DNA of 64,000 bases. It comes from Prunus persica. Lineage: Eukaryota > Streptophyta > Magnoliopsida > Rosales > Rosaceae. Of the stretch, positions 1 to 11,800 are shown piece after piece; the first letter of the stretch is position 1, and each line of letters opens with the position of its first letter. The notes under the pieces are model-generated. The model was given only the letters and a program-made list of their open reading frames with translations, was not told where the DNA came from and did no database searches. A program made the translations under genes and the position numbers. The stretch is from assembly GCF_000346465.2 (NCBI RefSeq), contig NC_034015.1:10743867-10807866 (forward strand), in the 5' to 3' direction.

Positions 1-14
1 TTCCTAGAACCTAA

Positions 15-365
15 CCCTCCGTTTGGATGAAGTAATTGAAAATTACATAGAATTGTAAAATGACGGAATTTAGATTTCCATCATTTCAATTTCTGGCAAT
101 TGAAGATTTCAGTGTTTGGATTTATGCATGTCGAATTCTGTCAATGACGGAATTTTGTAAATAGCACCATGGAAATTGTGAAATGACGCCTATATTGTGG
201 AAATTAAACTCGGGAATTTGATGCCCTAATTTCCACGGTTTTTTCCTCGCGTCATTTAATAAATTCCACGCTTAAGTTGCCAAACAACGGAATTGTCAAT
301 TTCTCTTCTTAAATTCCCGACTTTTAGCCAAATTCTAAGTTATTTTCCCTCATCCAAACGAAGGG
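15..365. mobile_element. MITE with TAA target duplication
   Basis: The left end reads CCCTCCGTTTGGATGA and the right end, reversed, reads CCCTTCGTTTGGATGAGG, so the ends form an imperfect terminal inverted repeat. TAA flanks both sides (12-14 and 366-368). The interior is AT-rich and has no coding capacity. The 3-bp TAA duplication suggests a PIF/Harbinger (Tourist-like) origin. An element of similar design lies at 47128-47509. Confidence 0.7.
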
Positions 366-1001
366 TAATTGAAATTTCATCAATTGAGATCTGTTATATT
401 GTTCACTTGATATTGGACGCCAGCACGCACACATCCCAATTGTTTCTTTCTATTGCCATGATTTTTTTATTCAATACATGTGTTTCATGGCTTACACATA
501 TAATGTCCTTATTTAAGTTGAGTGTCCCTTTGAAATGTTAGGCTCTTTAGTTTAAACTTCTGTGTTAACATTATTTCTTCAACCTATTCTATATATATAT
601 CTTCGCAGTTGATGAATTTAATTTTATGTTTGTTGAAATGAATTTTATTTCAGAGAGGCTGTGTTTTTATAATGAACGTTTGGATTAGTGTGGTAGATTC
701 TGGTTTAGTTAATTTATTTGAATCTGTCCCATTAACAAAGTATCTGTGCTTCCCTTTTGGTCAGAAAATCAGTCTCAATGAGGTAGATATTTGTGTCAGG
801 AATGAATATTCAGAGGTAAATGGATGTCAAATATAAATATTTGAAATCCATAGGTAGACTGTTCTGCCACTGTTTCATATTCTGGAATATATTTTCACTT
901 CTACTTCTGAAGACTTGTGAGCTTAATGGTAATACTATTTGGTAGCTATTGACTCAATGCAAAAGTTGTTTCCTGCTCACAAACTTGTCTTCTTGCTGCA
1001 G
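366..1001. other. AT-rich stretch upstream of the FBD exon
   Basis: I see no convincing coding sequence. Upstream F-box and LRR exons, which would be needed to complete the FBD exon that follows, could not be found here. Confidence 0.4.
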
Positions 1002-1271
1002 ATGGACTACACAAAATCCATGAGAAGGAAAATAAAATATAAGAAGGCCAAATGCTCCCATAATTACCTGAAGATAGTGGAATTGGTAGGGTATGATGGT
1101 CACACAAGTGATTTTGAACTTGTCAAGTACTTGGCAAAGACTGCTGTGAAACTGGAGAAAATTGTGATAAAAGGAGAAGAGGAGGGCCCATGGAGAAAAA
1201 TGGCAAGAGATGTTGCTATGCACCGGCTTAAAGAAAAGGTTCCTTCAACTATAGAATTTGTATACCGGTAG
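1002..1271 (+). pseudogene. FBD-domain last exon of an F-box/LRR protein (fragment)
   Basis: A possible splice acceptor (TTGCTGCAG) at 993-1001 is followed by an open frame of 89 residues ending in TAG at 1269-1271. The translation has the FBD signature: a Cys-Ser-His start, then LKIVELVGYDG, an FELVKYL helix, and an AVKLEKIVI strand, followed by a basic amphipathic tail. In plants FBD follows an F-box and leucine-rich repeats in proteins that recruit targets to SCF ubiquitin ligases. No F-box or LRR exon is visible in the 1 kb upstream, and the frame is open only from a TTG codon 5' of the acceptor. It is either a 5'-truncated relic or the last exon of a gene whose other exons lie outside the window. 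The domain call is good; the functional status is uncertain. Confidence 0.55.
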
Positions 1272-2285
1272 GCAGTAGGAGTGCAGTGCTTAAATTATCT
1301 AGAGAATTTGTTGGTAATTGGTGGTTAAATTAACAAACATTTTAAGGTTTGTTTTATTGATTTTAGGAAATAAGTTAAGAATGAGGTTCAACGAATATGG
1401 AATGGACTGAGAGGTTGAGGACTTATTGATCAAATCCAAAATAAGTTTATTTTCCTTTCAATATATGTTATCAAACCATCCCTAAAAACTACCAAGGCTA
1501 AGAGGACTTGCTTGTTTCTTTAACGGAAAAAGCTTGGATTCTTAAAACTGAGGAGGTGAACCTTGAAACACTTGATGGTGAACCTTTTGGGAAGGCCTGC
1601 AAGTAACAAAATCAAACAAAAATAATTGCACGAACACCAAATTTGTTCACCAAATAATGTGTTGGTTTGTGTGTCAATATCTAACTTGTCAGAAATTTTA
1701 CCCATTTATGCATATTAAATTAAACTTAGCACAACATAGGACATTGAAGTTACAACTCTAGTACCAAACTTCGAACATGATTCCAATAATGAGACTGCTA
1801 AGTTAGGAGATGGTTAAAAATCCACCGGTTTTAGTAGAACCGAAAATTTGAAGTCCATGCATTCTTGCATTTCGTAAGCATGCAAGTGCAGGTACGGACT
1901 CAACATATGCACAAATCATAAGGCCAATTTGTTTCAAAAATGACCAATGCAAGTTGCATTTCCTGCTTCAGATACTACTCAAGAACCAACAGCCACACAA
2001 CGAATCAGAACAGAAACACCAGATTGTTTCCTATTGTCCGAAAGCAACCATCACTTTCCTCTTGCAACAAAAGTCTGCTCTCAAGATATTCAAAGTGATC
2101 AAGACTGGGGAAAAAAACTCTGCAAGTATTTCTTGCATACATTTTGCAAGCAGAAAAGGGTGAAGAAGAAAAGATAATTGAGTTCTTATTATACTCCTAA
2201 ACTAAAAACATTTTGTTCAATCCATGTGTTTCCTCTTGCCTATGCTACACCAAAAATGATAGAAAATAGCTTTAAAAACTTCAAT
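1272..2285. other. Intergenic, no recognised feature
   Basis: Only short overlapping frames without recognisable domains. This stretch probably holds the 3' UTR of the minus-strand gene that ends at 2286. Confidence 0.4.
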
Positions 2286-4216
2286 TCATCTTTTAGCATC
2301 TTCAGAAGCTGGGGTCTTGCCCTCCTGATCCTGCAAGTGAGCATTAGGAACCGGATGCTGACCTACTACCCACTCTTTGCTGAGGGCTGGTCCTGGTTCT
2401 ACAGAATCCTGTTTACTGGGGGGATCTTTCTCAACCGGCTTGCTAGATTCTGAACTACTACGGCTACTTGCTTCTGTTACAATATCTTTCTTCTCATTTC
2501 CTCCTTCATGCTCTTTTGTTTGGCCACTATTCATTTGCTTCTTTGATTCAACCACAAATTCCTTCAGAGTTTCTTCAAGTTTATCTAGTCTCACTCTTAC
2601 CTCCAAAAGTTCTGGATTAGAGGCTTCTTTTTCTTCAGCAGCCTTTAGTTCTATTTCTTTTTCTTTTGCTTTCGCTTCTTCTTCTTTCTTCTTTTTCTGC
2701 TCCAGTTCCTGAGATGGTGATTTTGGTGAGGAGAGGAAAGATAAATAAAAGGAAACCCAGTGTGTGCATGTGTGTGTGTGTGCTTGTCTGCAAATAAACA
2801 CCCAGATGGGTGAATCAGTTAAAAAAATTAATTGCAGCCTGTTTCTGAAAAGGTTGTTTAGAAAACTAGACTGATTCTTAAGGAGTATGCTTGGATTGTA
2901 AATGGTGTATCCAAACAATGGAAGTATCATAGATTTAGAGCAAAGGGGGAGAAAACAAGAAAAAGATAGATGATGGTCTATGATGGAAGAAACACAAAAT
3001 GGCATACAATCCAACAAACAGCAATTAATATTTATGCACTATTTAGGCTAAAGATATCAGCACAAAAGCATAAAAGTTCAGTTACCGCTTCCATTCTTCT
3101 AATTTCATAGCGAGCATATTGAGCCACCAGATACACAGCTGTTACACAAAATAAGTTCTTACATAGTAGTGTGAAACCATGAGAAAACCAAATATGAAAC
3201 ATGATACGTACCCAAGGAAGGCATGCAAACAAAGAACAGTTGTACCAAATGGAAATCGAGCCTGGCCATGAAAAGGAGAAAGGTAAGAAGATGTCTCAGC
3301 AACAGAGATGAAGATACCAACAGGATATTCAAAGTACCGATAATCTCGTTCAGTAATTATTTCTTTGGAAAATAATCTGGAGCATGCAGTTACAAATTAG
3401 GTCATTCTAGCCTAGATGGGATGAAAATTAAGTGGCTTGCTACAAAACTGATGATGGTGCATTAAGTTCCTTTCCCAGTACTTATGTATTACCAAAGACC
3501 TAATCATTAAATTTGTTTCCTTTTAACTCCAAATAGGAAATTCTAACAATTAAAGACTCAAAAAATGGAATTATTTATTTGGGTGACTAAAATGCATTCC
3601 ATCTTAAGTTTTACACATACACCAACATTTGCTTGAACATTTTCCTATCCTTAAACAATTTCTAATAAATCCAGACCACCCTAAATAGGTGCTTTAGTAA
3701 CTGGCTTCAAATTCAATATTTTCCACACAACCTTTGTTAGCACTCGTTCATTTGAACCTTAAAACAACCAGCATGCTGCTTCTAATTTCAATAAATTCTT
3801 CACTTTAACATTCTCCCGGCTACAAAGTGTCTAGTGTCTACTACATGTGCAAATTTGTTCAATACAATGCCAATGAGAACCAAAAACAACCCACAAGATT
3901 TAAGAAGAACAAAAGCAAAACCAACACAGAGAACAAATGAAAGTAGCAGAAAATGCAAAGCAAAGCAATACCCAAACTTTTTTTTGGAAGGTGGACCAGT
4001 GAAGAGGATTTTTGCAGCTTTCATGAAGTCGAGCTTGTCCAGTTGCTTAAGCGAGTCCTGGTATCTACTCAGACTTGTCTCCTCAGCATTGCCACTGCTC
4101 TGGTTGTAGTTTGTGTTGGTGTTCGTATTTGGAGCCTTGGAGCAAAATGGTCTCCTTGGTTGTAATATCGTGGGTTTGAAGCGTTTCGGGAGTCTGACCA
4201 AGGTGTCTCTGGCCAA
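2286..4216 (-). CDS. Uncharacterised membrane/coiled-coil protein, probably organellar
   Basis: Four exons join in frame with GT-AG borders: 4216-3972, 3261-3212, 3138-3086 and 2708-2286, giving about 256 residues. The N-terminus is basic and Ser/Pro-rich (RLPKRFKPTILQPRRPFCSK), like a mitochondrial presequence. The middle exons give a short hydrophobic segment (LVQLFFVCMPSLAVYLVAQY) followed by an ARYEIRRMEA helix. The C-terminal half is a charged coiled coil (EEEAKAKEKEIELKAAEEKE, then VRVRLDKLEETLKEF) ending in a Ser/Pro/Asp-rich tail. I do not recognise the family's biochemical role. The natural-looking start (M/L-ARDTLVRLPKR) falls on TTG, not ATG, and the frame hits TGA four codons upstream. 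So either the initiator was lost, a non-AUG start is used, or an upstream exon is spliced at the AG at 4207-4206. Exon structure is well supported; start and function are not. Confidence 0.6.
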
Positions 4217-4707
4217 AAAGTTATGTCAAACTCATGTTTTAGCTTGTTTCTGGCTTGGTCTAAATTAATGAAAAAATTCTTATTACATTGCATAAGCTTT
4301 TATCAGAACACCAATCGAATGGACTCAATGCAACTTTCAGTATCTATCTAGTAAACCTATTCGAAAGAAAATCATATAGGCTTTCTAGTAATACTTCATT
4401 TGTTTTCTTTCTTTCTTTTTTTTTTTTTTTCCTTTTTCTTTCTGGAGTTTATGATTTTACCCCACAAGTAACGAATCACCCCAAAAACAAAGAACTGATT
4501 TAGTTTCCAAGTACCCAATTCTCGAAACAAACGTTAAGCTTCATACACACTTCCAAATTCATTTCTTTTCCCTCAGATTCTCAGCAACCAAACAGAGACT
4601 AGTGACTAATGTCCAACTTCTAAATCATAAGTTAAAAATAAATAAAATTTTAAAAACGAAAAATAAGCAAAAGACAGAGAGGAGGAGGGAGAGGATTAAG
4701 TGGACAC

Positions 4708-4965
4708 CTGATTAGGAGGAGAGCGATCGAATTCGTATTGTATCTCATTGCGTAACAGTCTGAGAATGTTTGCTTGGAAGGCCGATTGAAGAAGCATTTC
4801 AGAGATGTAAGTTCTTAGGCATTGTGTTGGTAGGAGCCTGGGGTTTAAGAGGGAGACTTGTTTTTCAGGGGCAAAATGCAAAGAGGGGTTTTGCTGAATT
4901 AGGATTTTGGAGGAAGAAGAAGGAAAAAACACGGATTTTCGTAAGGGTCGGATTAGGAGTGCCAT
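4708..4965 (-). pseudogene. Orphan first exon of a MAM33/p32-like mitochondrial protein
   Basis: The ATG at 4965-4963 opens an 86-codon exon ending at a good donor (CAG|GTGTCC at 4708/4707). It encodes a Ser/Arg-rich presequence and then TYISEM, SAFQANILRLLRNEIQYE and SPPNQ. In plant MAM33 (p32/gC1qBP-like) proteins this is the segment just before the first intron. The acidic body that normally follows (starting around a phenylalanine-rich strand and a GEQW motif) is not in the next 700 bases on this strand. Instead the next exon-like frame belongs to the unrelated gene at 2286-4216, and splicing this donor to the acceptor at 4207-4206 would be out of phase. Likely a truncated duplicate; it may still provide a transcribed 5' leader. 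Confidence 0.55.
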
Positions 4966-5110
4966 GGAGTTGGGAATAGTTTCCGTGTCTCATGTTTTAG
5001 GGTTTTAGGGCTTAAGACCATTTTTGGTAGAACCTTGGAAGAACGGTGAAAAATGGTGATTCTGAATGGTAAAAAGCCTAGGCCCCTTTTATAAAAGTCC
5101 AGCCCAATTA

Positions 5111-5794
5111 GAGCATCTCCACCCATAAGGGCTAAGTCCAGGGTTAGGGCAAGCAAGGGCTGCCACTATTCACTTGAATAGTGTCAGGCTTGCCATTTGC
5201 GGTTCCATCCATGAAGACTAAGTCTATGGCAAGTCTAAGGCAATTACTATTCACTTAAATTTTATTTTTTATTTTTTATACTTAAATCATTGATTTTGAT
5301 AAGCTTTTCGGATAAGATTTTCAATTCCCAAGTGTTAATATTTATCGTAAAATCCTCACCTAAAAATCAAGATAACATTTTCAGATAAAATTTTGAAATT
5401 ACATTGGTGTGGAAAGTGAATAATATTGGTAGGTATGTATAGAAAAAATTCCCATAATTTTTTGATATTTTTTTTAAAAAAATTTTGATATTTTTTTCAA
5501 TTTTTTTAAGCCAAAAATTGGACAACCATTGGATTGTGCAAGATTTTTTGATCAGAGGCTCCAGGAGAAGCCACATGGCTTGTAACCATTGGGCAATGTG
5601 GGTTGGTGGGTCCAATAGTAAAAAAAAATTTGAAAATCAGCTGCTGACGTCAGCAGCCCAGACAGGATTACCCCGTAGGCTTGCCCAGGCTGGTGGGACC
5701 CACCATTTGCCCTGGCTCATTGTTGCGTGCTGGAGCTGGAATGGGCTGCCAGGGGGGCCTTTTGCCTAGGTTTGGTTCAGCAGTGGACATGCTC
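5111..5794. mobile_element. Tourist-like MITE, 684 bp
   Basis: The left end GAGCATCTCCACC and the reverse complement of the right end, GAGCATGTCCACTG, form an imperfect inverted repeat. TTA is duplicated on both sides (5108-5110 and 5795-5797), as for PIF/Harbinger elements. The interior has an imperfect internal repeat built on CTAAGTC, GGCAAG and CTATTCACTT near the left end, and no real coding frame. It lies just upstream of the MAM33-like exon, so it may contribute promoter sequence. Confidence 0.75.
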
Positions 5795-6663
5795 TTATCA
5801 GTCATATCGCTAGCTTGGCAATTTGGGCAAAGGGTTTTTAAAAGCAATAACCTTGAATTTGGACCCGATTTGTATTTCAGTGTTTCAATGGGCAAAATAG
5901 CTTTTGTAGTGCCTCAACTCCACTATAGCAACATTGTTTATGGCGTTACATATTCTGTCATAGGAGTAAAACATCACCCACCCCTCCCTCTTTTCAACAA
6001 CAGTCGTCGATCAACCCCTTCTACGGCACATGTAGCACCATTGAAACCACCCACAATTTCCCCATCCAACACCCCAACCCACTGCACACACGCACAGCGC
6101 ATACGCAACATCCAATCTCATCCCTACACCAACTTACATGCCTAGCCTCACCCGCTCTCCCGACGCACCTCCCCCATCCCTAATTTGAAGTGATGGAAGC
6201 TAAACGGAGGGAGTAATTGATCCAATTTCAATTCCTTAATTTTCATATTATTAAATTTCCCGATTCATGACTTCCAAATAAGTAAACATACATTTGCAAT
6301 GCTTTAAGACACTATTATGACATCTCGAAGACGATGGCAGAAGCGTCATTTCTGCTGCACTTGGATAGATTATTCTTTTTCTTTTTGGTCGAAACTTGGA
6401 TAGATTATTCAAGACTGAGTTCACTGAGCATGAAGTAATCTCTTTTATTTGATATATGATAATGAAACTCACTATAAATATACAGAAAACAAAGATAACA
6501 CAAATCTAATGGCTTTAGCCATATTTTGAGAATAGCCTAAAGACTTCAAATCCTCTTGATATTTGCCTTTCATTATTCACAGTTCTGTTTAAGTTTCTCC
6601 ATAACTTTGTTCATACAGAAACAACAGGTATACATAAGAGTCCGGAGTCCGCTCTTTCAACAT
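5795..6663. other. Intergenic between MITE and gar2-like gene
   Basis: Contains a C-rich stretch (about 5970-6180) and the probable 3' UTR of the minus-strand gene that stops at 6664. No other gene is seen. Confidence 0.4.
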
Positions 6664-9600
6664 TTACCCAGACCACACCTCACGAAGCAGTTCGTACCTC
6701 ACATTCATGCAGGCATGACCCGTGTGCTCATGTTTTCCATTTCCATTTGCTACGATAGTTGGAGACGACGGTAATTTGTCAATGATGGATGTTAGAGGAG
6801 AATCCAGCTCCTCCAGCTCCTCATCACTGGTATATCCCTTTCTCTGTACAGCTGAGACGTTCCTTTCCAGTTGAGATCTTCCTCCTGCTTCTGAAACTTT
6901 TTCTGCCACATCAGCCGAGGAAGGTGGGCTGTACATAACTGGTGCCGCTGTATAGGGGAAGCTTCTAGCAGATTCTCCTGACAATCGGCGCTCCACAATG
7001 CTCTGAACAAATGAAGAAACAGTACATCAAACTTTTTTCTATGCAATTACAGAAGCACTTTTTAACATTAACATTTAAGGGCAGTTCATTCAAACTTTTT
7101 CAACAGTTTCAAAACCATCGAGCCGTAATTGCAGAGACACAGGTGGTCATGGAACTTGAAAACTGAATAAAAGCTTTATATGGTAATATATAGATGTAGG
7201 GAAAGGTAAATCATACCTCAGCATTCAGTGCCTCCAATACAGCTCCTGGGACAGCATCTGGGCAGAACTCATCTGGAGTGAAGTTACAAAGTATCCGCTT
7301 AACTAATGGGAGACTAATTGAAGGGCACACCTAGTATACATGAAAGCAAAAAGTTTAATCAGTCCAATAAGAGACGGGAAAAGAATGGGAACATAAATTA
7401 TGAACACCAACCTCCTTTCTGATTGATCGGTCGATAAGCATGTCTTTGGGAAGCATTAAAAGATCACTCAAGGCATTGAGAAGAAGGAAGGATTTAGATT
7501 CACCATCCCCACTCTGCCTGTCATCATCCTGACTGCCGGGCTTATCTTCTTGCAGGGAATCATCAGCATCCATGTCAAACATATCACTTAGCCATCTAGA
7601 CCAATTTCCAACCTGCATGAATGCAGCCTCCACATGTTTTAAATCTAGCAATCACAATTTTGAGGCCTACCCTTCCAAAAGATGAACTGCCAATTTCCTT
7701 ACCACAGTGGTTTTATAGTTTATGACAGCCATGTAAAGGTGAATATTTCTGGTTTAAAAAGATGATAAAAGAGATGAAAAACATGAGTATGATACGTACA
7801 GAATTTTTGAGTTGTGCACCAGACCCAAAACTCAAATCGCCAGCGGGAATAGGAAGAACCCTGGGATCAACAATGGGATCTGACACTGGATCAGTAGGGA
7901 TCTCATGGGCTGACTCACGCAGAATAGCATTGAACATTGCCACATCTAGCCTTGCAACACAATGTTCCATAACCTAAAAGGCAAATCATGTCTAATTAAT
8001 TAGAACTCTGAAGAAAAAATAATTAATGAAGATGAGAAAGTTCTGTAGTTTGAGGTTAAAATCCACTGCCTGTGACGAAGAAAATTTAAACCGCAGAGGA
8101 AGCTTAGATAGGTATTTGAGGATTCCATACCATTCTCGCCAACACAGGCAAGCAGCCACACTTGTGCCCTCCTGCCCGAACAGGACAGAGTCGTTGAGAA
8201 GCATCCTGGAAAGCATTTTTCCAAAGGTTCACAGAAAAGCTGCCTTGCTTCTGATCACCCAGTGCAGGTCCCAACAACCTTACAATTGTGTTATTATTAG
8301 ACGAATACTCAGCTGGAGATTGCATATTTGGAGTCAAAGCCTGAAAAAATAAGATTCTGGTCAGTAAAACATAAAAGCCCATCAAACCCACTGTCAAGAA
8401 TATATATTAAATGATAATTAAGTCTACACAAGTTCATGAATATATTAATTCATGGAAAAATGGCCTTCGGCATGCAACTTAGCCATTAAAACAACATGAT
8501 TATTGTGAAGTAGGGGCTCAAGCCACCTTTAATGTGTTAAATGCAAGAATGCAAGGTTATTTGGTTGTTTCATCGAACGATCACAATGGTTCAATTGTAG
8601 AATCAGATACACACATCTATACACACTCTGTTTGAGTAGATGTACCTGCCACCATACAGACTCAACTATCCGAGAGAAAATCCAAGATTCAACTTTTTCT
8701 AATGCAGCTGTGAAGGTTCCTGTCTCTTGCCAGTCATCAGAAAACTGCATAAAACCGTTCATTTGTTTACCACCAGAACCACCCTTCCATTTCAGTGTTG
8801 GAGACTTCACTTCATTTCTTTTGCTAGTCCCATTTATATCAGCAAACTTTGTTAAAGAACTTGACTGGTGTGAAATGCCAAATGCTTGAGATATGATCTC
8901 CCTTAGCACAACAGTGTTTGATAACCAGAAGGTTAACCTTAAAATACAAAAGGAAAAGAGAAAATATTAGTTTCGGAAAGTGACAATGTTTTAACACTAC
9001 GTTTTATGACATGATAATTTTTACCTTGGAACATCATTGCCACAGGACTTTGCGATCAAAACAAGCCCTGATACAGTGTTCTTAGCAATTGTGGCTCGCT
9101 TGTCCTGAGTCCAAAGCTTGCAAGCATGAATATAAAGTCTAGAAATGCGCCGAGCCGGTGTGTGCACTTTATGTGCTGAGCTCCCATGCTCTGGTACTAC
9201 AGAATAGAGGGAAATTTCAAGAGCAGCAACTTCTCGGAGCTCTTCTTCAAGTTTCTCAATTCTCATTTCCATTTCTTCAACCTTTCGTTCCAAAGCTGTT
9301 ACATCCTCTTGCTCACCATTTTCTTCAGCATGTACTGTTTCATTGTCATTTTCAACACTCTGGGCACCATTTGAAGCCCCATCTAGGATATGACTTCCTT
9401 TTACCTCTACAATAAGATTATCATCAACTTCTTCAGATGATTCTGACGAAGGTTTAGAGGGAACTTCTGTATTGCTAGAACTGTTCCTAGAAGAAGTTCT
9501 GGTGTTACCCAAAGCTCCTTCATTAGAATTAGTGGATTTTTTCTCTGTAGGATGTAGTGCCTTGGATTTTGACTTAGATTCGCTATCAGACCTCTCCCTG

Positions 9601-10064
9601 GATCCATGAGAGCTCTCTGAGAGATTCTTCTTTGCCATGATTTTGGGAACCCTTGAAGCTTGTTCTACATTCTCATCCTCAAGTGAATCCCCTTGAGATG
9701 ATACGGAATCCTTTATTGTCTCACAATCCGACACCTCTTCCTTCCCATGAGCATCATCAATGTTCCCTTTGGAAATCATTGGATTGGCTTTCAGATCTTG
9801 AGGCACCTCCTCAAACCTGTTCACATAATCCACATAATGTATAACCAAGTTTTCATTAACTTCAGAGAGCTCGGTGCCCGTGTTTGAATCACTTACTAAA
9901 GTACTGGGGTCTGGTATAGCATAAGAGTCTTTAGATTCAGTTTCTTTTCCATTCAATCTCTTGCCAGGATTCCCTTGATTCAGTTTATTGTCTCTCCTTT
10001 CAGTTCTTCCTGAGCGCTTGGTGTTTTTAGTATTTGGGGTTTTCCTTTTCTCAACCTCCTTCAT
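6664..10064 (-). CDS. gar2-like protein with dilute-type C-terminal domain (At2g42320/At3g57780 family)
   Basis: Seven coding exons with GT-AG borders all join in phase: 10064-9025, 8937-8646, 8340-8131, 7973-7800, 7612-7412, 7330-7217 and 7002-6664, 2370 bp in total or 789 residues. The first exon encodes a basic start (EKRKTPNTKNTKRSGRTERR) and then about 200 Ser/Glu/Asp-rich, probably disordered residues. A coiled coil at about 258-285 (LERKVEEMEMRIEKLEEEL) follows. The rest is helical, starting at SRLYIHACKLW and running through LTFWLSNTVVLREII, ESWIFSRIVESVWW and MEHCVARLDVAMFNAILRE; this resembles dilute (DIL)-like regions of plant proteins. The tail is Ser-rich. The Arabidopsis relatives were named nucleolar protein gar2-like from the acidic N-terminus only; their function is unknown to me. 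The gene looks intact and precedes ESSS in the conserved block. Confidence 0.85.
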
Positions 10065-11800
10065 GCCTTGCTTGGTTTAGTTCCTCCAACTATAACAATC
10101 AATTAAAAAGACTGACATAGAAGAAAACAAAACAATCAACAACCAGCAAAGCTCTTCTCCTCATTACTTTCAGAGTGAAGACTAGAGAGGGGAAAAACAA
10201 AGGAAATAAATAAATAGAGCCAAGCCAACACTAAATGCACATAAGGAAGGGATTTCACCTACCTCTTATGCAGTGACTTCTCCAAATTAAAAATGCATAA
10301 ACCAGAAAACTTCTTCTGGGCCTTTCCTTAGTTATTCCAAACTTATTTCCGGTAAGCCTGCAAATAAGACATCATTCTGGGTCATCAACTTAGAGAGTTT
10401 ACGAGACCTTTGACATAAAACAAAATCAAACAAGCACTCCATTAGCAAACTGAGTACACCAAAAAAAATACACAAGAGCTTGATTTTTCATAACAGTAGA
10501 ACCCAATGAACGCAAGCTCATGACAACTCTATTTAAAGCTTGCCTCCGTCATGGAGCCATGCATTCATATCTCAATTCAAAGGATAGACAGAAAATCAAG
10601 CACCAAAGACCAAAAAACGTTTGTTCACTCATTCACCTCAGGAGGGCCGGTTCCCATCTACCCAATATTGCAAATAATGCTGCTATAACACTAATTCCAT
10701 CATCAAATTGCATTGCAGCTGTTATTTTCCACTGTCATTTAGGACACGGGTATCTTCCATTAATTTCAACCAGACGGGTCAAAATCATATACAGCACAGG
10801 AGCGCTACATTTCTTTCTTTTTTTATTTTTTGATACCGGGAGGGCTACGTTTCAAAACAATGACATCGAAACAGCTCAAACTTGCCCAAAAGGCCCTGGG
10901 ATCAAAACTTAAAATGGCTCAGAGGGTCCAGCCCAATGAATCTATCATATTCTACGTCCCCATCAACGTGGAATAAATTTGACACAATGAACATACATCT
11001 CAATTTGGCAACTGGCAACAGCTAAATCACGTACGGTCCAACAAAGAGGATCGCTAATACTTATAGATTAATTCACTTTTTTCTCTTTTTAGCATGGCCA
11101 ACCAATAGAACGAAGTCAAATCCATGAAATTATAGAAAGAAAAAAAAAAAGTGAAAAAGTTAGCTGAATTTAATCACAATTAACAAAAACGGTAATTATT
11201 CTTTTTGGAAATTTTTTCAACAGCAAACTGAGATCGAATCAGAATTCACAAATAATGGCCATCATCACAACAGTGTTTCGTTCATAACTAAAGAGTGCAA
11301 TCTATACCGTCGGTACTGCTGACGTGGCACGATCGACACCGAAAATATTAAATAACGTCAAGTTCAAGTGGAGAACGGAAGAGAGAGAGAAAACATTCAG
11401 CAACTTACCGCGTCGAAATAACTGAACCAGAACGCGACCGAAGATCCAATCGCAATGTCGCAACCCAAGCCAAAACGACGCCAAATTGGAGGCAAAATCG
11501 ACACGAAAGAGTGAGGAAATGGCAGAATTGAAGAGCTCGAACCTGAAAATGGCACTCAAACAAGTGAGTTTACAGAGCCAAAACCACGTCGAAAGCCAAG
11601 CGCAAGAGAAAATTACAAGATCTGGCTACGCCATGAAAAAGCTTCCAGAATCCAGACCAGAGCAGACCAAAACGACGACGCTTTTTCCTGCTCGTGTTGT
11701 CTCTTTCCGCCCCAAAAAAACAACTTCGAGCAGTCAAAAAAAGCTGTGAAACTGACAGTAAAAGGTTGAGCACTTACCGAAGCTTTTTTTTTGGGCTCTG
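10065..11800 (-). promoter_or_regulatory. 5' leader with introns and promoter of the gar2-like gene
   Basis: On the minus strand a GC-richer leader around 11540-11409 ends in a strong donor (GCG|GTAAGTTG at 11409/11408). A second non-coding exon is plausible at 10357-10263, with acceptor TTTGCAG|GC and donor AGAG|GTAGG. An acceptor (TATAG) a few tens of bases before the ATG at 10064 would complete the leader. No ATG-led frame of note lies in the second leader exon. Transcription probably starts between 11550 and 11800. This is inference from splice signals only; the plus-strand frame at 10520-10912 is not a gene. Confidence 0.45.

Noticed and set aside
10520..10912. 130-aa plus-strand frame
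   Set aside because: It lies antisense in the 5' leader introns of the gar2-like gene and has no domain or codon pattern of a gene.
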